Origin: Prochlorococcus marinus str. MIT 9215
GTDB lineage: Bacteria > Cyanobacteriota > Cyanobacteriia > PCC-6307 > Cyanobiaceae
Reading direction: 5' to 3'
Assembly (NCBI RefSeq): GCF_000018065.1
Contig: NC_009840.1
Coordinates: forward strand, 1,674,001-1,738,000
Length of the DNA: 64,000 nucleotides
Shown: positions 56,378-64,000 of the stretch, in pieces
Layout: each line of letters opens with the position of its first letter
Numbering within the stretch: the stretch's first letter is position 1
Program-made: the position numbers and the translations under genes
The notes under the pieces: model-generated
The model's input: only the letters and a program-made list of their open reading frames with translations
Told to the model about the DNA's origin: nothing
Databases searched by the model: none

Positions 56378-59281
56378 TTACTTTAGAACCTTTTTGAGAT
56401 ATTTTGCTGTATGACTTACAGGATTTTTAGCTATATCCTCAGGAATACCTTCTGCAATGATTTCTCCGCCTTTATCCCCTCCATCAGGTCCTAAGTCGAT
56501 AATCCAATCTGAACACCTAATAACATCTAGATTATGTTCAATAACAATTACTGAATTACCTTTATCTACCAATCGTTGTATCACATCCATTAATTTATGC
56601 ACATCATAAAAACTTAAGCCTGTAGTTGGTTCATCAATCAAATATAAAGTTTTTCCAGTAGCCCTTTTTGATAATTCCGTAGCTAACTTAACTCTTTGAG
56701 CCTCTCCACCAGATAATGTAGGAGCAGGTTGACCTAATTTGACATATCCTAATCCGACATCTACCAATGTAGATAATCTATCAGCAGCTTGAGGTATAGC
56801 AGAAAAGGTTTCAGCAGCTTGTTCAACAGTCATCTCTAAAACGTCAGATATATTGAAACCTTTATATTTAACTTGTAGAGTTTCCCTGTTAAAACGAGCT
56901 CCTTTACATACTTCACATTGAACATACACATCAGGTAAAAAATTCATTTCAATAACATTGACTCCCTGGCCTTTACAAGCTTCGCATCTACCTCCTTTCA
57001 CATTAAAGCTAAATTGACCAGCCTGATAACCTCTTGCTTTTGCTTCTACTGTGGCAGTAAATATCTGCCTTATAGGATCAAAAGCGCCAGTATATGTAGC
57101 AGGATTAGATCTTGGAGTTCTTCCAATTGGAGATTGATCAATAACGATAACTTTATCAATTGCCTTTATACCCTTTAACTCTTTTACACCTTGAGGAAAG
57201 GGGACTTTTAACCCTAGAGAATGACACAATGCAGGATGAAGCAATTCATTTATCAAGGTGCTCTTCCCACTTCCACTCACACCAGTTACAGAAACTAATC
57301 TTCCCAAAGGAAATTCCACAGAGATATTTTTTAAATTATTTTTAGAGCAATTATTTAAAATTAAACTTTTTTTTACAGATGATCTACGTTCTTTTGGAGT
57401 GGGAATCGACTTCCTACCACTGAGATAAGCTCCAGTTAAAGACCTTTCTGAATCTAAGACATCTTGATAAGATCCTTTCGCAATAATTTCTCCACCGTAA
57501 ACACCTGCCCCTGGACCAATATCTACTAAATAATCCGCAGATTTCATAGTATCTTCATCATGTTCAACCACAACCAAAGTATTTCCCAAATCTCTTAAAC
57601 TTTTTAATGTTTCTAATAATCTGTCATTATCTCTCTGATGCAAACCAATACTAGGCTCATCTAATACGTATAAAACGCCAGTGAGACCTGCGCCTATTTG
57701 TGTTGCCAATCTAATACGCTGAGCCTCACCACCAGACAAAGTCATTGCTGGTCTATCTAAAGTCAAATAATCTAAACCTACATTAATTAGAAACTCCAAA
57801 CGCAAACGAATCTCCTTTAAAACCAACTCACCTATCTGCTTTTGTTTTTCTGATAAAGATATATTTTCCTTTTTTGTCTTGCCTAATCCCATGATACGTT
57901 CGATATGAGTTAAGGTTTGAGAAACGCTTATAGAAGTTAAATCAGTTATGTTGTAAGGACCAAGTTTAACTGCCAATGCCTCTGGTCTTAGTCTTTTTCC
58001 CGAACATGTCTTACAGGGCACTAATTCTAGATACTTTTCTAATTTTTGTTTAACTGATTCTCCATTGGCTTCATTCAATTGCCTTTCTAAAATTGGCAAA
58101 ATCCCCTCGAAAGGTCTTTCAAAACCACTAGAAGTTTTGAAACGACTATCAGCTTGAATTAATATTGGTTTCTCTGATCCCGTAAGTAGTACCTTTTTTT
58201 GGAGATCACTTAAATCATTCCAAGGAGTTTTTAATTCAAAACCATAAGCTTGCCCTACTGAATAAAGTAAAGAAAAGTAATAAGTATTATCTTTTTCACT
58301 CCAAGGAGCTATCGCAGCATAAACAGGCAATGTTTTATTAGGTATAACTCTATCCGCAGTAAATTTTTTTAAATAACCAATTCCATGGCAATCTGGACAG
58401 GCTCCATATGGGCTATTAAAAGAAAATAATCTAGGAGAAAGTTCTTCAACAATAGAGCCATGTACAGGACATGCATAATTTTCTGAGTAAAGTTTTTCTC
58501 TCTCTAAGTTGGGAGGTAAATTTTCTCCTTTTTTTGGAACAATTTCCACTATTGCTAAGCCATCTCCTCTTTTAAGACAAGTTTGTAGAGAATCGTTTAA
58601 TCTTTCTTGTATTCCTTCTCTTGCAATTAATCTATCAACTACTACCTCAATATTATGAATTTGATTTTTGTCTAATTCAATACTATCAGCAAGTTCTCTT
58701 ACCTCTCCGTTGATTCTTACCCTAGCGAATCCTTCAGAAGCTAATCCACTTATTAGTTTTGTATGTGTTCCTTTCTTACCTCTTACAACAGGAGCCAACA
58801 ATTGGTACCTTGTTCCTTCTGGTAAAAGAAGAATTTGATCAACCATTTCATCAATTGTTTGAGGCGCAATTGGAATCCCGCAATGGTGACAATGCGGCTC
58901 ACCAGCACGACCAAACAGTAATCTTAAATAATCCTGTATCTCTGTTACTGTACCAACTGTTGATCGAGGATTATGACTTGTAGATTTCTGATCAATTGAA
59001 ATAGCAGGTGATAAACCCTCAATATTGTCGACATCTGGTTTATCTACTTGACCCAAAAATTGCCTTGCGTATGCTGAAAGACTCTCAACATATCTTCTTT
59101 GACCTTCAGCAAAAATAGTATCAAAAGCTAGAGAACTTTTACCACTCCCACTCACTCCTGTAAAAACTATAAATTTATTCCTAGGTAGAGAGAGATCAAT
59201 ATTTTTTAAATTATGCTGACGAGCTCCCCTAATATTGATCGAATTACCTTCCTCAAGACTATTATTGATTTTTTTAACCAT
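56378..59281 (-). CDS. uvrA: Excinuclease ABC subunit A
   Basis: 967 residues, full length. UvrA finds bulky DNA damage and loads UvrB for nucleotide excision repair. Two ABC modules: Walker A GVSGSGKSS at 42-50 and a second GVSGSGKST in the C-terminal half. The ABC signatures are in TLSGGEAQRIRLAT and TLSGGEAQRVKLAT. Zinc-finger cysteines are visible (CHHCGIP, CEACKGQG, CEVCKGARFN). The neighbour recN on the same strand is also a repair gene. Confidence 0.98.
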   Translation of the reverse strand: MVKKINNSLEEGNSINIRGARQHNLKNIDLSLPRNKFIVFTGVSGSGKSSLAFDTIFAEGQRRYVESLSAYARQFLGQVDKPDVDNIEGLSPAISIDQKSTSHNPRSTVGTVTEIQDYLRLLFGRAGEPHCHHCGIPIAPQTIDEMVDQILLLPEGTRYQLLAPVVRGKKGTHTKLISGLASEGFARVRINGEVRELADSIELDKNQIHNIEVVVDRLIAREGIQERLNDSLQTCLKRGDGLAIVEIVPKKGENLPPNLEREKLYSENYACPVHGSIVEELSPRLFSFNSPYGACPDCHGIGYLKKFTADRVIPNKTLPVYAAIAPWSEKDNTYYFSLLYSVGQAYGFELKTPWNDLSDLQKKVLLTGSEKPILIQADSRFKTSSGFERPFEGILPILERQLNEANGESVKQKLEKYLELVPCKTCSGKRLRPEALAVKLGPYNITDLTSISVSQTLTHIERIMGLGKTKKENISLSEKQKQIGELVLKEIRLRLEFLINVGLDYLTLDRPAMTLSGGEAQRIRLATQIGAGLTGVLYVLDEPSIGLHQRDNDRLLETLKSLRDLGNTLVVVEHDEDTMKSADYLVDIGPGAGVYGGEIIAKGSYQDVLDSERSLTGAYLSGRKSIPTPKERRSSVKKSLILNNCSKNNLKNISVEFPLGRLVSVTGVSGSGKSTLINELLHPALCHSLGLKVPFPQGVKELKGIKAIDKVIVIDQSPIGRTPRSNPATYTGAFDPIRQIFTATVEAKARGYQAGQFSFNVKGGRCEACKGQGVNVIEMNFLPDVYVQCEVCKGARFNRETLQVKYKGFNISDVLEMTVEQAAETFSAIPQAADRLSTLVDVGLGYVKLGQPAPTLSGGEAQRVKLATELSKRATGKTLYLIDEPTTGLSFYDVHKLMDVIQRLVDKGNSVIVIEHNLDVIRCSDWIIDLGPDGGDKGGEIIAEGIPEDIAKNPVSHTAKYLKKVLK

Positions 59282-59311
59282 GTTTAAATCTATTTATGAT
59301 TTAAAAAGCCT

Positions 59312-59317
59312 ATTATA
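59312..59317 (-). promoter_or_regulatory. Candidate -10 element for uvrA
   Basis: The minus strand reads TATAAT from 59317 to 59312, within the 52-base gap between recN and uvrA. Transcription would begin roughly ten bases later, giving a leader of about 25 bases. No -35 match is seen, but -10-only promoters are plausible in AT-rich cyanobacteria. Confidence 0.4.
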
Positions 59318-59333
59318 GTGGAATTTTTTTTTA

Positions 59334-61013
59334 TTATGCTGCTGCCCTGTCAAGAAGTTTAGATGCGTAATCATTTGCTTCACCAAAACCTCCACCAATT
59401 AGTTCCACTAATTCGTGTTTTCTTTGTTTTTTTGTAGTTAGTTTTGCAATTGAGGTATAAGTTACTCCATTAATTACTTTTTTATTCACTTTGAAATGAG
59501 CTAGTCCTCCAGCAGCTAAGAAAGGTTGATGTGTAATACATAAAACTTGTTGATTTTTAGAAATTTCTTTAATCAACTCAACTAAAGAAAATAAAGATTT
59601 TCCACTTAAACCGCTATCAATTTCATCTAAAAAGAAAGTATTGGGTTTTTTAGAAATACTAGATTTAATAGCTAACAAGAATCTTGACATTTCTCCGCTT
59701 GAAATAACATTTGATAATGGAGCAAGCTTCTGATCAGGATTGGCCGAAAACAAAAAATTTATATTATCAATTCCATCGCTAGAAGGTTTACATTCAGAAA
59801 ATTGTATTGAAAAATTTGCATTTTTTAAACCTAGATTGCGTAAAATGGACAATACTGAATTTTGTAACTGTTTAGCAATTCTTTTTCTTTCAGTAGATTG
59901 AGTAAGAAATAAAAAATTTAAATTACTTTGTAATTTTTTAATTTGACTTTTAATTTGAATTATCTCATTATCTTTATCATTTTGTTGAAAATACATTTTC
60001 AATTGATCTCGCTTTTCAATTAATTTAGGAAGATCCAATGAAAAAGTTCTCTCCAAGTTTTTTAAAAAAAACAATCTTTTCTGTATTTCTGGAAGATTAG
60101 ATTCATAGTTTTCTATGTCTTGCAAATATGAATTTAAAGCAAAAATCAACTCTTCAACATTAGATTGAATATTTAACAACTTCTCTCTAAATTTTTGAAT
60201 CTCTGAATCGAAATCTGCTGTTTTATTTAAAGTTTTTATGGATTGATTTATTAAAGACGCCACTGATGGATTATCATGACTGAAATTATTTAAGTTTTCT
60301 AGTGATAATTGAATTGAATTATTAATTTCGAGATTATTTACGAGTTTATTTTCTAATAACTCTAATTCTGAAATTTCATCACAGGAATTTAATTTAGCTT
60401 CTTCTAAACTCTTCAACATTTGTTTAAATACAAAGTTGTTTTCTTGTTGCTTATTATTAGATTCTATTTTTTTGTTCATTAATAATTTTAAAACTTCACT
60501 TTCTTCCCATATATTTTTAATCTTTGCACTAGTATTTCTCAATCCTTGGGATGCTAAGTCATCAATAATCGTTCTTCTCTTATCTAGAGTATCAAATATA
60601 AAAGTGTCAGATTGCCCTGCGAAATCAATTAAAAATCGACCAAGTTTTTCTAATAATGTCTTATTAATTGATAAATTATTAACATTATATTTTGATAATA
60701 TTTTATTATTTTTTCTAAAAGATTTTCTTTTAATTATTAGTTCTGAGTTACTTCCTTCAAAACCATTACTAATTAGCCAATTATTAATTTGGGAGGAAGA
60801 AGAAAATATTGCCTCAATCATACAATGATCTTTTCCTGGACGTATTAAATGTTTAAGAGGTATATTAGTTCCACCAAATAATACATTAAGGGAATCTAAG
60901 ATTAGCGATTTTCCTGATCCTGAATCCCCAGTTATGATATTCAAACCTTTTTCGAAATTAATTTCTATAATTTCTATTAAGGCAATGTTTTCTATTTTTA
61001 ATTGTATTAACAT
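59334..61013 (-). CDS. recN: DNA repair protein RecN
   Basis: 559 residues. An SMC-like ATPase that acts in double-strand break repair. The P-loop GDSGSGKS is at 29-36. Coiled-coil segments run through the middle (about 150-370), and the C-terminal half has the ABC signature VISSGEMSRFLLAIKS followed by FFLDEIDSGLSG. The family resemblance is strong. It lies 52 bases upstream of uvrA and divergently from the ABC1 kinase gene. Confidence 0.95.
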   Translation of the reverse strand: MLIQLKIENIALIEIIEINFEKGLNIITGDSGSGKSLILDSLNVLFGGTNIPLKHLIRPGKDHCMIEAIFSSSSQINNWLISNGFEGSNSELIIKRKSFRKNNKILSKYNVNNLSINKTLLEKLGRFLIDFAGQSDTFIFDTLDKRRTIIDDLASQGLRNTSAKIKNIWEESEVLKLLMNKKIESNNKQQENNFVFKQMLKSLEEAKLNSCDEISELELLENKLVNNLEINNSIQLSLENLNNFSHDNPSVASLINQSIKTLNKTADFDSEIQKFREKLLNIQSNVEELIFALNSYLQDIENYESNLPEIQKRLFFLKNLERTFSLDLPKLIEKRDQLKMYFQQNDKDNEIIQIKSQIKKLQSNLNFLFLTQSTERKRIAKQLQNSVLSILRNLGLKNANFSIQFSECKPSSDGIDNINFLFSANPDQKLAPLSNVISSGEMSRFLLAIKSSISKKPNTFFLDEIDSGLSGKSLFSLVELIKEISKNQQVLCITHQPFLAAGGLAHFKVNKKVINGVTYTSIAKLTTKKQRKHELVELIGGGFGEANDYASKLLDRAAA

Positions 61014-61081
61014 GATAATTCTTCCATATAAAAAAATTAACTTCTTTTTTAAAAAAATAAAGGTTTTAAATATATAAAGTT

Positions 61082-62938
61082 ATGAAAGAAGATTTTACCG
61101 ATTTTATAGAAGTATCTGGACTTCTAAATTATGATCCAAATACAATTTCTAAAATTTACAAAAAAAATCCTAAAAGACTTTTAAAAAGACTTTGGGAAAC
61201 ACTCATACCTATTTTTGCCTACATCTTTTCTGTTGGTTGGGATAAATTAACTGGAAGATTAAAAAAAGAACAGCAAGCTAGATTTAGAGCAAAAGAATTA
61301 ACAAATTTATTAGTAGAACTTGGACCTGCATTTGTTAAAGCAGGCCAAGCTTTATCAACAAGACCAGATATAATTCCTGGCATTCTTTTGGAAGAATTAT
61401 CTGAATTACAAGATCAACTACCAGGGTTTGATGGTGATAAAGCTATGGAATTAATAGAAGAGGATTTAGGCTCCAAAATAGATGAAATTTTTTTAGAAAT
61501 TGACAAAGAGCCAATTTCGGCTGCTTCTCTAGGTCAAGTTCATAAAGCAAAACTAAAAAATGAAGAGGTCGTAGCTGTTAAAGTTCAACGGCCGGGTTTG
61601 CGGGAACAAATTACTTTAGACCTTTATATAGTTAGAAATATCGCTTATTGGCTAAAAAACAATATCGGATTAATTAGAAGCGATCTTGTTGCTTTAATTG
61701 ATGAATTAGGCAAAAGAGTATTTGAAGAAATGGATTATTTAAATGAAGCTGCAAATGCAGAGAAATTTAGAGATATGCATAAACATAACAAAATGATTGC
61801 AGTACCAAAAATATACGAAGAAATCACGTCAAGAAGAGTTTTAACGATGGAATGGATCGACGGTACAAAATTAACGAATTTAGAAGATGTAAAAAAATTA
61901 GGAATCAATCCTGATGAAATGATTGATATAGGAGTTCAGTGTAGTTTAGAACAGCTTTTAGAACATGGTTTTTTTCACGCTGACCCACATCCAGGTAATT
62001 TATTAGCCTTAGAAGACGGCAGGTTATGTTATTTAGATTTTGGGATGATGAGCGAAGTTTCTAGAGAATCTAGGTCTGGATTGATTCAAGCCGTTGTACA
62101 TTTGGTAAATAAAAACTTCGATAAATTATCTCAAGATTTTGTAAAATTAGGATTTTTATCAGAAGAAGTTAATCTAGAGCCCATTGTCCCAGCTTTTCAA
62201 GACGTTTTCATTAACGCTGTTGAACAAGGAGTTTCTAAAATGGATTTCAAGAGTGTTACAGACGATATGTCTGGGGTTATGTATAAATTCCCTTTCAGAC
62301 TACCTCCCTATTATGCTTTGATAATTAGGTCATTACTTACATTAGAAGGAATTGCTTTAAGTGTAGATCCAAACTTCAAAATATTAGGTGCAGCTTACCC
62401 TTATTTTGCAAGAAGATTGATGGAAGATCCTGATCCACAATTAAGAGAAAGCCTAAAAGAAATGCTTTTTGACAATAAAAAATTTAAGTGGGACCGTTTA
62501 GAAGATCTACTTTCCAATGCTGCAAAACAATCAAATCTTGATTTAGAAAAGCTTTTAGATGAAGTGATAAATCTTCTCTTTTCTCCAAAAGGAGGATTCC
62601 TTAGAAATGAAATAATTGAAAGTTTTACAAATCAAATAGATTTAGTAAGTTTAAAAATATTGAAAAATTTGAATAACTACCTGCCTGAATCAATCAAATT
62701 AAATATGACTAAGGAAAATAACAACTTTGGTGACCTTGTAATGTACATTGAACCGTTGAGAAATTTTCTAGAAATTCTACAAAAAGTTCCTGGCTATTCG
62801 ATAGATATTTTTCTTAAAAGGGTTCCTAGACTTATAAATGAGCCTTACACAAAAGAAATGGGTATAAAAATTGCGAAAAAAGTTACCGAAAAAGGAGTTG
62901 TTAGACTTGTGAAAATCGCCGCTGGCACAGCTATTTAA
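61082..62938 (+). CDS. ABC1/UbiB-family atypical kinase
   Basis: 618 residues. Contains the family-specific FVKAGQALSTRPDIIP, EPISAASLGQVHKAKL, and VAVKVQRPGL with the kinase lysine. HGFFHADPHPGNLLAL and YLDFGMM are the catalytic and metal-binding parts. Relatives control isoprenoid quinone or prenyl-lipid metabolism in bacteria, mitochondria and plastids; the exact role here is unknown. The DUF1400 gene follows after one base. Confidence 0.9.
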   Translation: MKEDFTDFIEVSGLLNYDPNTISKIYKKNPKRLLKRLWETLIPIFAYIFSVGWDKLTGRLKKEQQARFRAKELTNLLVELGPAFVKAGQALSTRPDIIPGILLEELSELQDQLPGFDGDKAMELIEEDLGSKIDEIFLEIDKEPISAASLGQVHKAKLKNEEVVAVKVQRPGLREQITLDLYIVRNIAYWLKNNIGLIRSDLVALIDELGKRVFEEMDYLNEAANAEKFRDMHKHNKMIAVPKIYEEITSRRVLTMEWIDGTKLTNLEDVKKLGINPDEMIDIGVQCSLEQLLEHGFFHADPHPGNLLALEDGRLCYLDFGMMSEVSRESRSGLIQAVVHLVNKNFDKLSQDFVKLGFLSEEVNLEPIVPAFQDVFINAVEQGVSKMDFKSVTDDMSGVMYKFPFRLPPYYALIIRSLLTLEGIALSVDPNFKILGAAYPYFARRLMEDPDPQLRESLKEMLFDNKKFKWDRLEDLLSNAAKQSNLDLEKLLDEVINLLFSPKGGFLRNEIIESFTNQIDLVSLKILKNLNNYLPESIKLNMTKENNNFGDLVMYIEPLRNFLEILQKVPGYSIDIFLKRVPRLINEPYTKEMGIKIAKKVTEKGVVRLVKIAAGTAI

Positions 62939-62939
62939 A

Positions 62940-63512
62940 ATGAAGTTTGAAAAATTTTTAATATTTAAAGTATTTTTTATTTTTATAATTTCTCAATTAT
63001 TTTTTAATGTTCCCAAGACTAAAGCTGCTGAAGAAATTAAAATCGTATACAGCATATTTTCTAGAACAATTAAAATTGATTCTTTAAAAACATTTGCTGA
63101 AAAAGGTAATTCAACAAGAAAATTAAAAAAAATCTTAAATACAACTGGCTCTCCTGATAAAGAAATTAGAGCAGTATTGAATAAAGAGTTTGAAATCCCT
63201 ATTACTATTGCAAGCAAACTTGTATATTCTGAAATAGGAAATATTTTTTTAACAAGACTTTCATCAATTATCCACCCGCCCATAGCAAATGATAAAAGAA
63301 CAGGAATGTTAGCCCTTAGAGCAAGTGTAATTAAAGGTATTAAGATTGGTAATGGAAAAATAAATCTGATAAATTTTTTCGAAGGATATCCAACTAAAAC
63401 TGTAATTTTAGATGTCAACGCTTTGAGCAAAGTAATGAGTAAAGTAGAATCAATTTCAGAATTATTAGAATTTTTTACAACTTCTCCTTTAGAAAAAATC
63501 AAAACAAACTAA
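62940..63512 (+). CDS. DUF1400-domain secreted protein
   Basis: 190 residues. A hydrophobic signal segment (residues about 8-30, ending in KTKAAEE) indicates export. The rest matches the DUF1400 domain usually found at the N-terminus of cyanobacterial alpha/beta hydrolases: EIKIVYSIFSRTIKIDSL and LTRLSSIIHPPI. No hydrolase domain follows, so the protein stands alone and lacks a catalytic serine motif. It is probably cotranscribed with the ABC1 kinase and, after seven bases, threonine synthase. Confidence 0.78.
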   Translation: MKFEKFLIFKVFFIFIISQLFFNVPKTKAAEEIKIVYSIFSRTIKIDSLKTFAEKGNSTRKLKKILNTTGSPDKEIRAVLNKEFEIPITIASKLVYSEIGNIFLTRLSSIIHPPIANDKRTGMLALRASVIKGIKIGNGKINLINFFEGYPTKTVILDVNALSKVMSKVESISELLEFFTTSPLEKIKTN

Positions 63513-63518
63513 AGAACC

Positions 63519-64000
63519 ATGGTGTTATTAAATAAAATAAAAAATAAACTGCGTATTAATTACAGAAAAAAAAGATGGCCAGGTCTAATCGAAGCTTACA
63601 AACAATATCTTCCAGTTACGAAAAAAACTCCTATTATTTCCCTGAATGAAGGAAATACGCCACTAATTTTTAGTAATTCAATTAGCAAACTAATTGGAAA
63701 TGGTACAAAAGTTTTTTTAAAATATGATGGGCTAAATCCAACAGGATCTTTTAAGGATCGTGGTATGACTATGGCAATTAGCAAAGCAAAAGAAGAAGGC
63801 TGTGAGTCAGTAATATGTGCAAGTACTGGAAATACTTCTGCAGCAGCAGCAGCATATGCTTCTAGAGGAGGATTAAAACCTTATGTTTTAATCCCAGAAG
63901 GATTTGTTGCTCAGGGAAAGCTTGCACAAGCTTTGATGTATGGAGCTGAAATAATATCTATTAATGGGAATTTTGATAAAGCACTTGAAATTGTTAGAGA
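63519..64000 (+). CDS. thrC: Threonine synthase (3' end missing)
   Basis: 160 codons visible, open at the window edge. Converts O-phosphohomoserine to threonine with PLP. Visible features: [18 protein letters not shown] near the start, LNEGNTPLI, the PLP lysine in [11 protein letters not shown], and [15 protein letters not shown]. Other fold-type II PLP enzymes share the pattern, but these segments match bacterial and cyanobacterial threonine synthase well. Confidence 0.92.
   Translation, partial: MVLLNKIKNKLRINYRKKRWPGLIEAYKQYLPVTKKTPIISLNEGNTPLIFSNSISKLIGNGTKVFLKYDGLNPTGSFKDRGMTMAISKAKEEGCESVICASTGNTSAAAAAYASRGGLKPYVLIPEGFVAQGKLAQALMYGAEIISINGNFDKALEIVR

Noticed and set aside
62993-63502. 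169-codon minus-strand frame
   Set aside because: It is the antisense shadow of the DUF1400 gene, which has a signal segment and a family match.

Overview
The window is a very AT-rich, tightly packed stretch of cyanobacterial chromosome. Its gene content and compactness fit a high-light Prochlorococcus. This assignment rests on protein families and style (sulfolipid genes sqdB/sqdX, a DnaK2-type chaperone, a DUF3134 protein, a group 2 RpoD-like sigma factor, a sucrose-phosphate synthase, a DUF98 chorismate-lyase-like protein, tiny intergenic gaps); no rRNA or photosystem gene is present to confirm it. I see no insertion sequence, integrase, prophage block, CRISPR array or large repeat. No stretch longer than about 300 bases lacks a gene; the longest gaps are about 200 bases (39349-39550 and 56175-56377).

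Layout. 1-5.8 kb: a partial SpoIID/LytB-domain protein, ribosomal proteins L35 and L20, a TPR protein, thiazole synthase ThiG, then the sulfolipid pair SqdB and SqdX. 5.8-11.6 kb (minus strand): a small unknown gene, glycine cleavage P and H proteins, a PLP enzyme of the aluminium-resistance/methionine-gamma-lyase family and a possible DNA-binding protein. 11.6-20.4 kb: fatty-acid desaturase, L9, DnaB, MnmG, a chorismate-lyase-like gene, two minus-strand genes (a basic unknown and an SprT-like protein), an unknown membrane-anchored protein, an ATP-dependent DNA ligase resembling phage T4 gp30, and a 50-residue unknown. 20.4-24.3 kb (minus): a DedA/TVP38-type membrane protein, ValS, a degenerate HesB/IscA-like protein and tRNA-Val(UAC). 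24.3-35.2 kb: MazG, SpeE, SpeB, GcvT, AspS, PyrG, QueE, QueC, PabB and PabC. 35.1-42.3 kb: CobA, an MFS transporter, polyphosphate kinase, the sigma factor, a phytol/dolichol-kinase-like membrane protein and DAHP synthase. 42.4-54.8 kb: AcnB, a ClC channel, PurU, a ThiO-like FAD oxidase, DnaK2, AroE, S6, ArgG, small unknowns and MraY. 54.8-64 kb: sucrose-phosphate synthase, UvrA, RecN, an ABC1/UbiB kinase, a DUF1400 protein and the start of threonine synthase.

Several pathways recur at separate places. One-carbon/glycine metabolism is spread over gcvP-gcvH, gcvT, purU and the ThiO-like oxidase. Chorismate is supplied by DAHP synthase and AroE and used by PabB/PabC and the DUF98 protein. Thiamine thiazole formation may involve both ThiG and the ThiO-like oxidase. 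Repair and replication are represented by DnaB, the ligase, UvrA and RecN.

Nothing here looks like an undescribed multi-gene system; this is mostly core genome. The observations most worth checking are the HesB/IscA-like protein lacking its C-terminal cysteines, the T4-like ATP ligase, the chorismate-lyase gene with no standard start codon, an RNA hairpin in front of rpsF, and the fact that all nine convergent gene junctions overlap or are separated by at most 12 bases.
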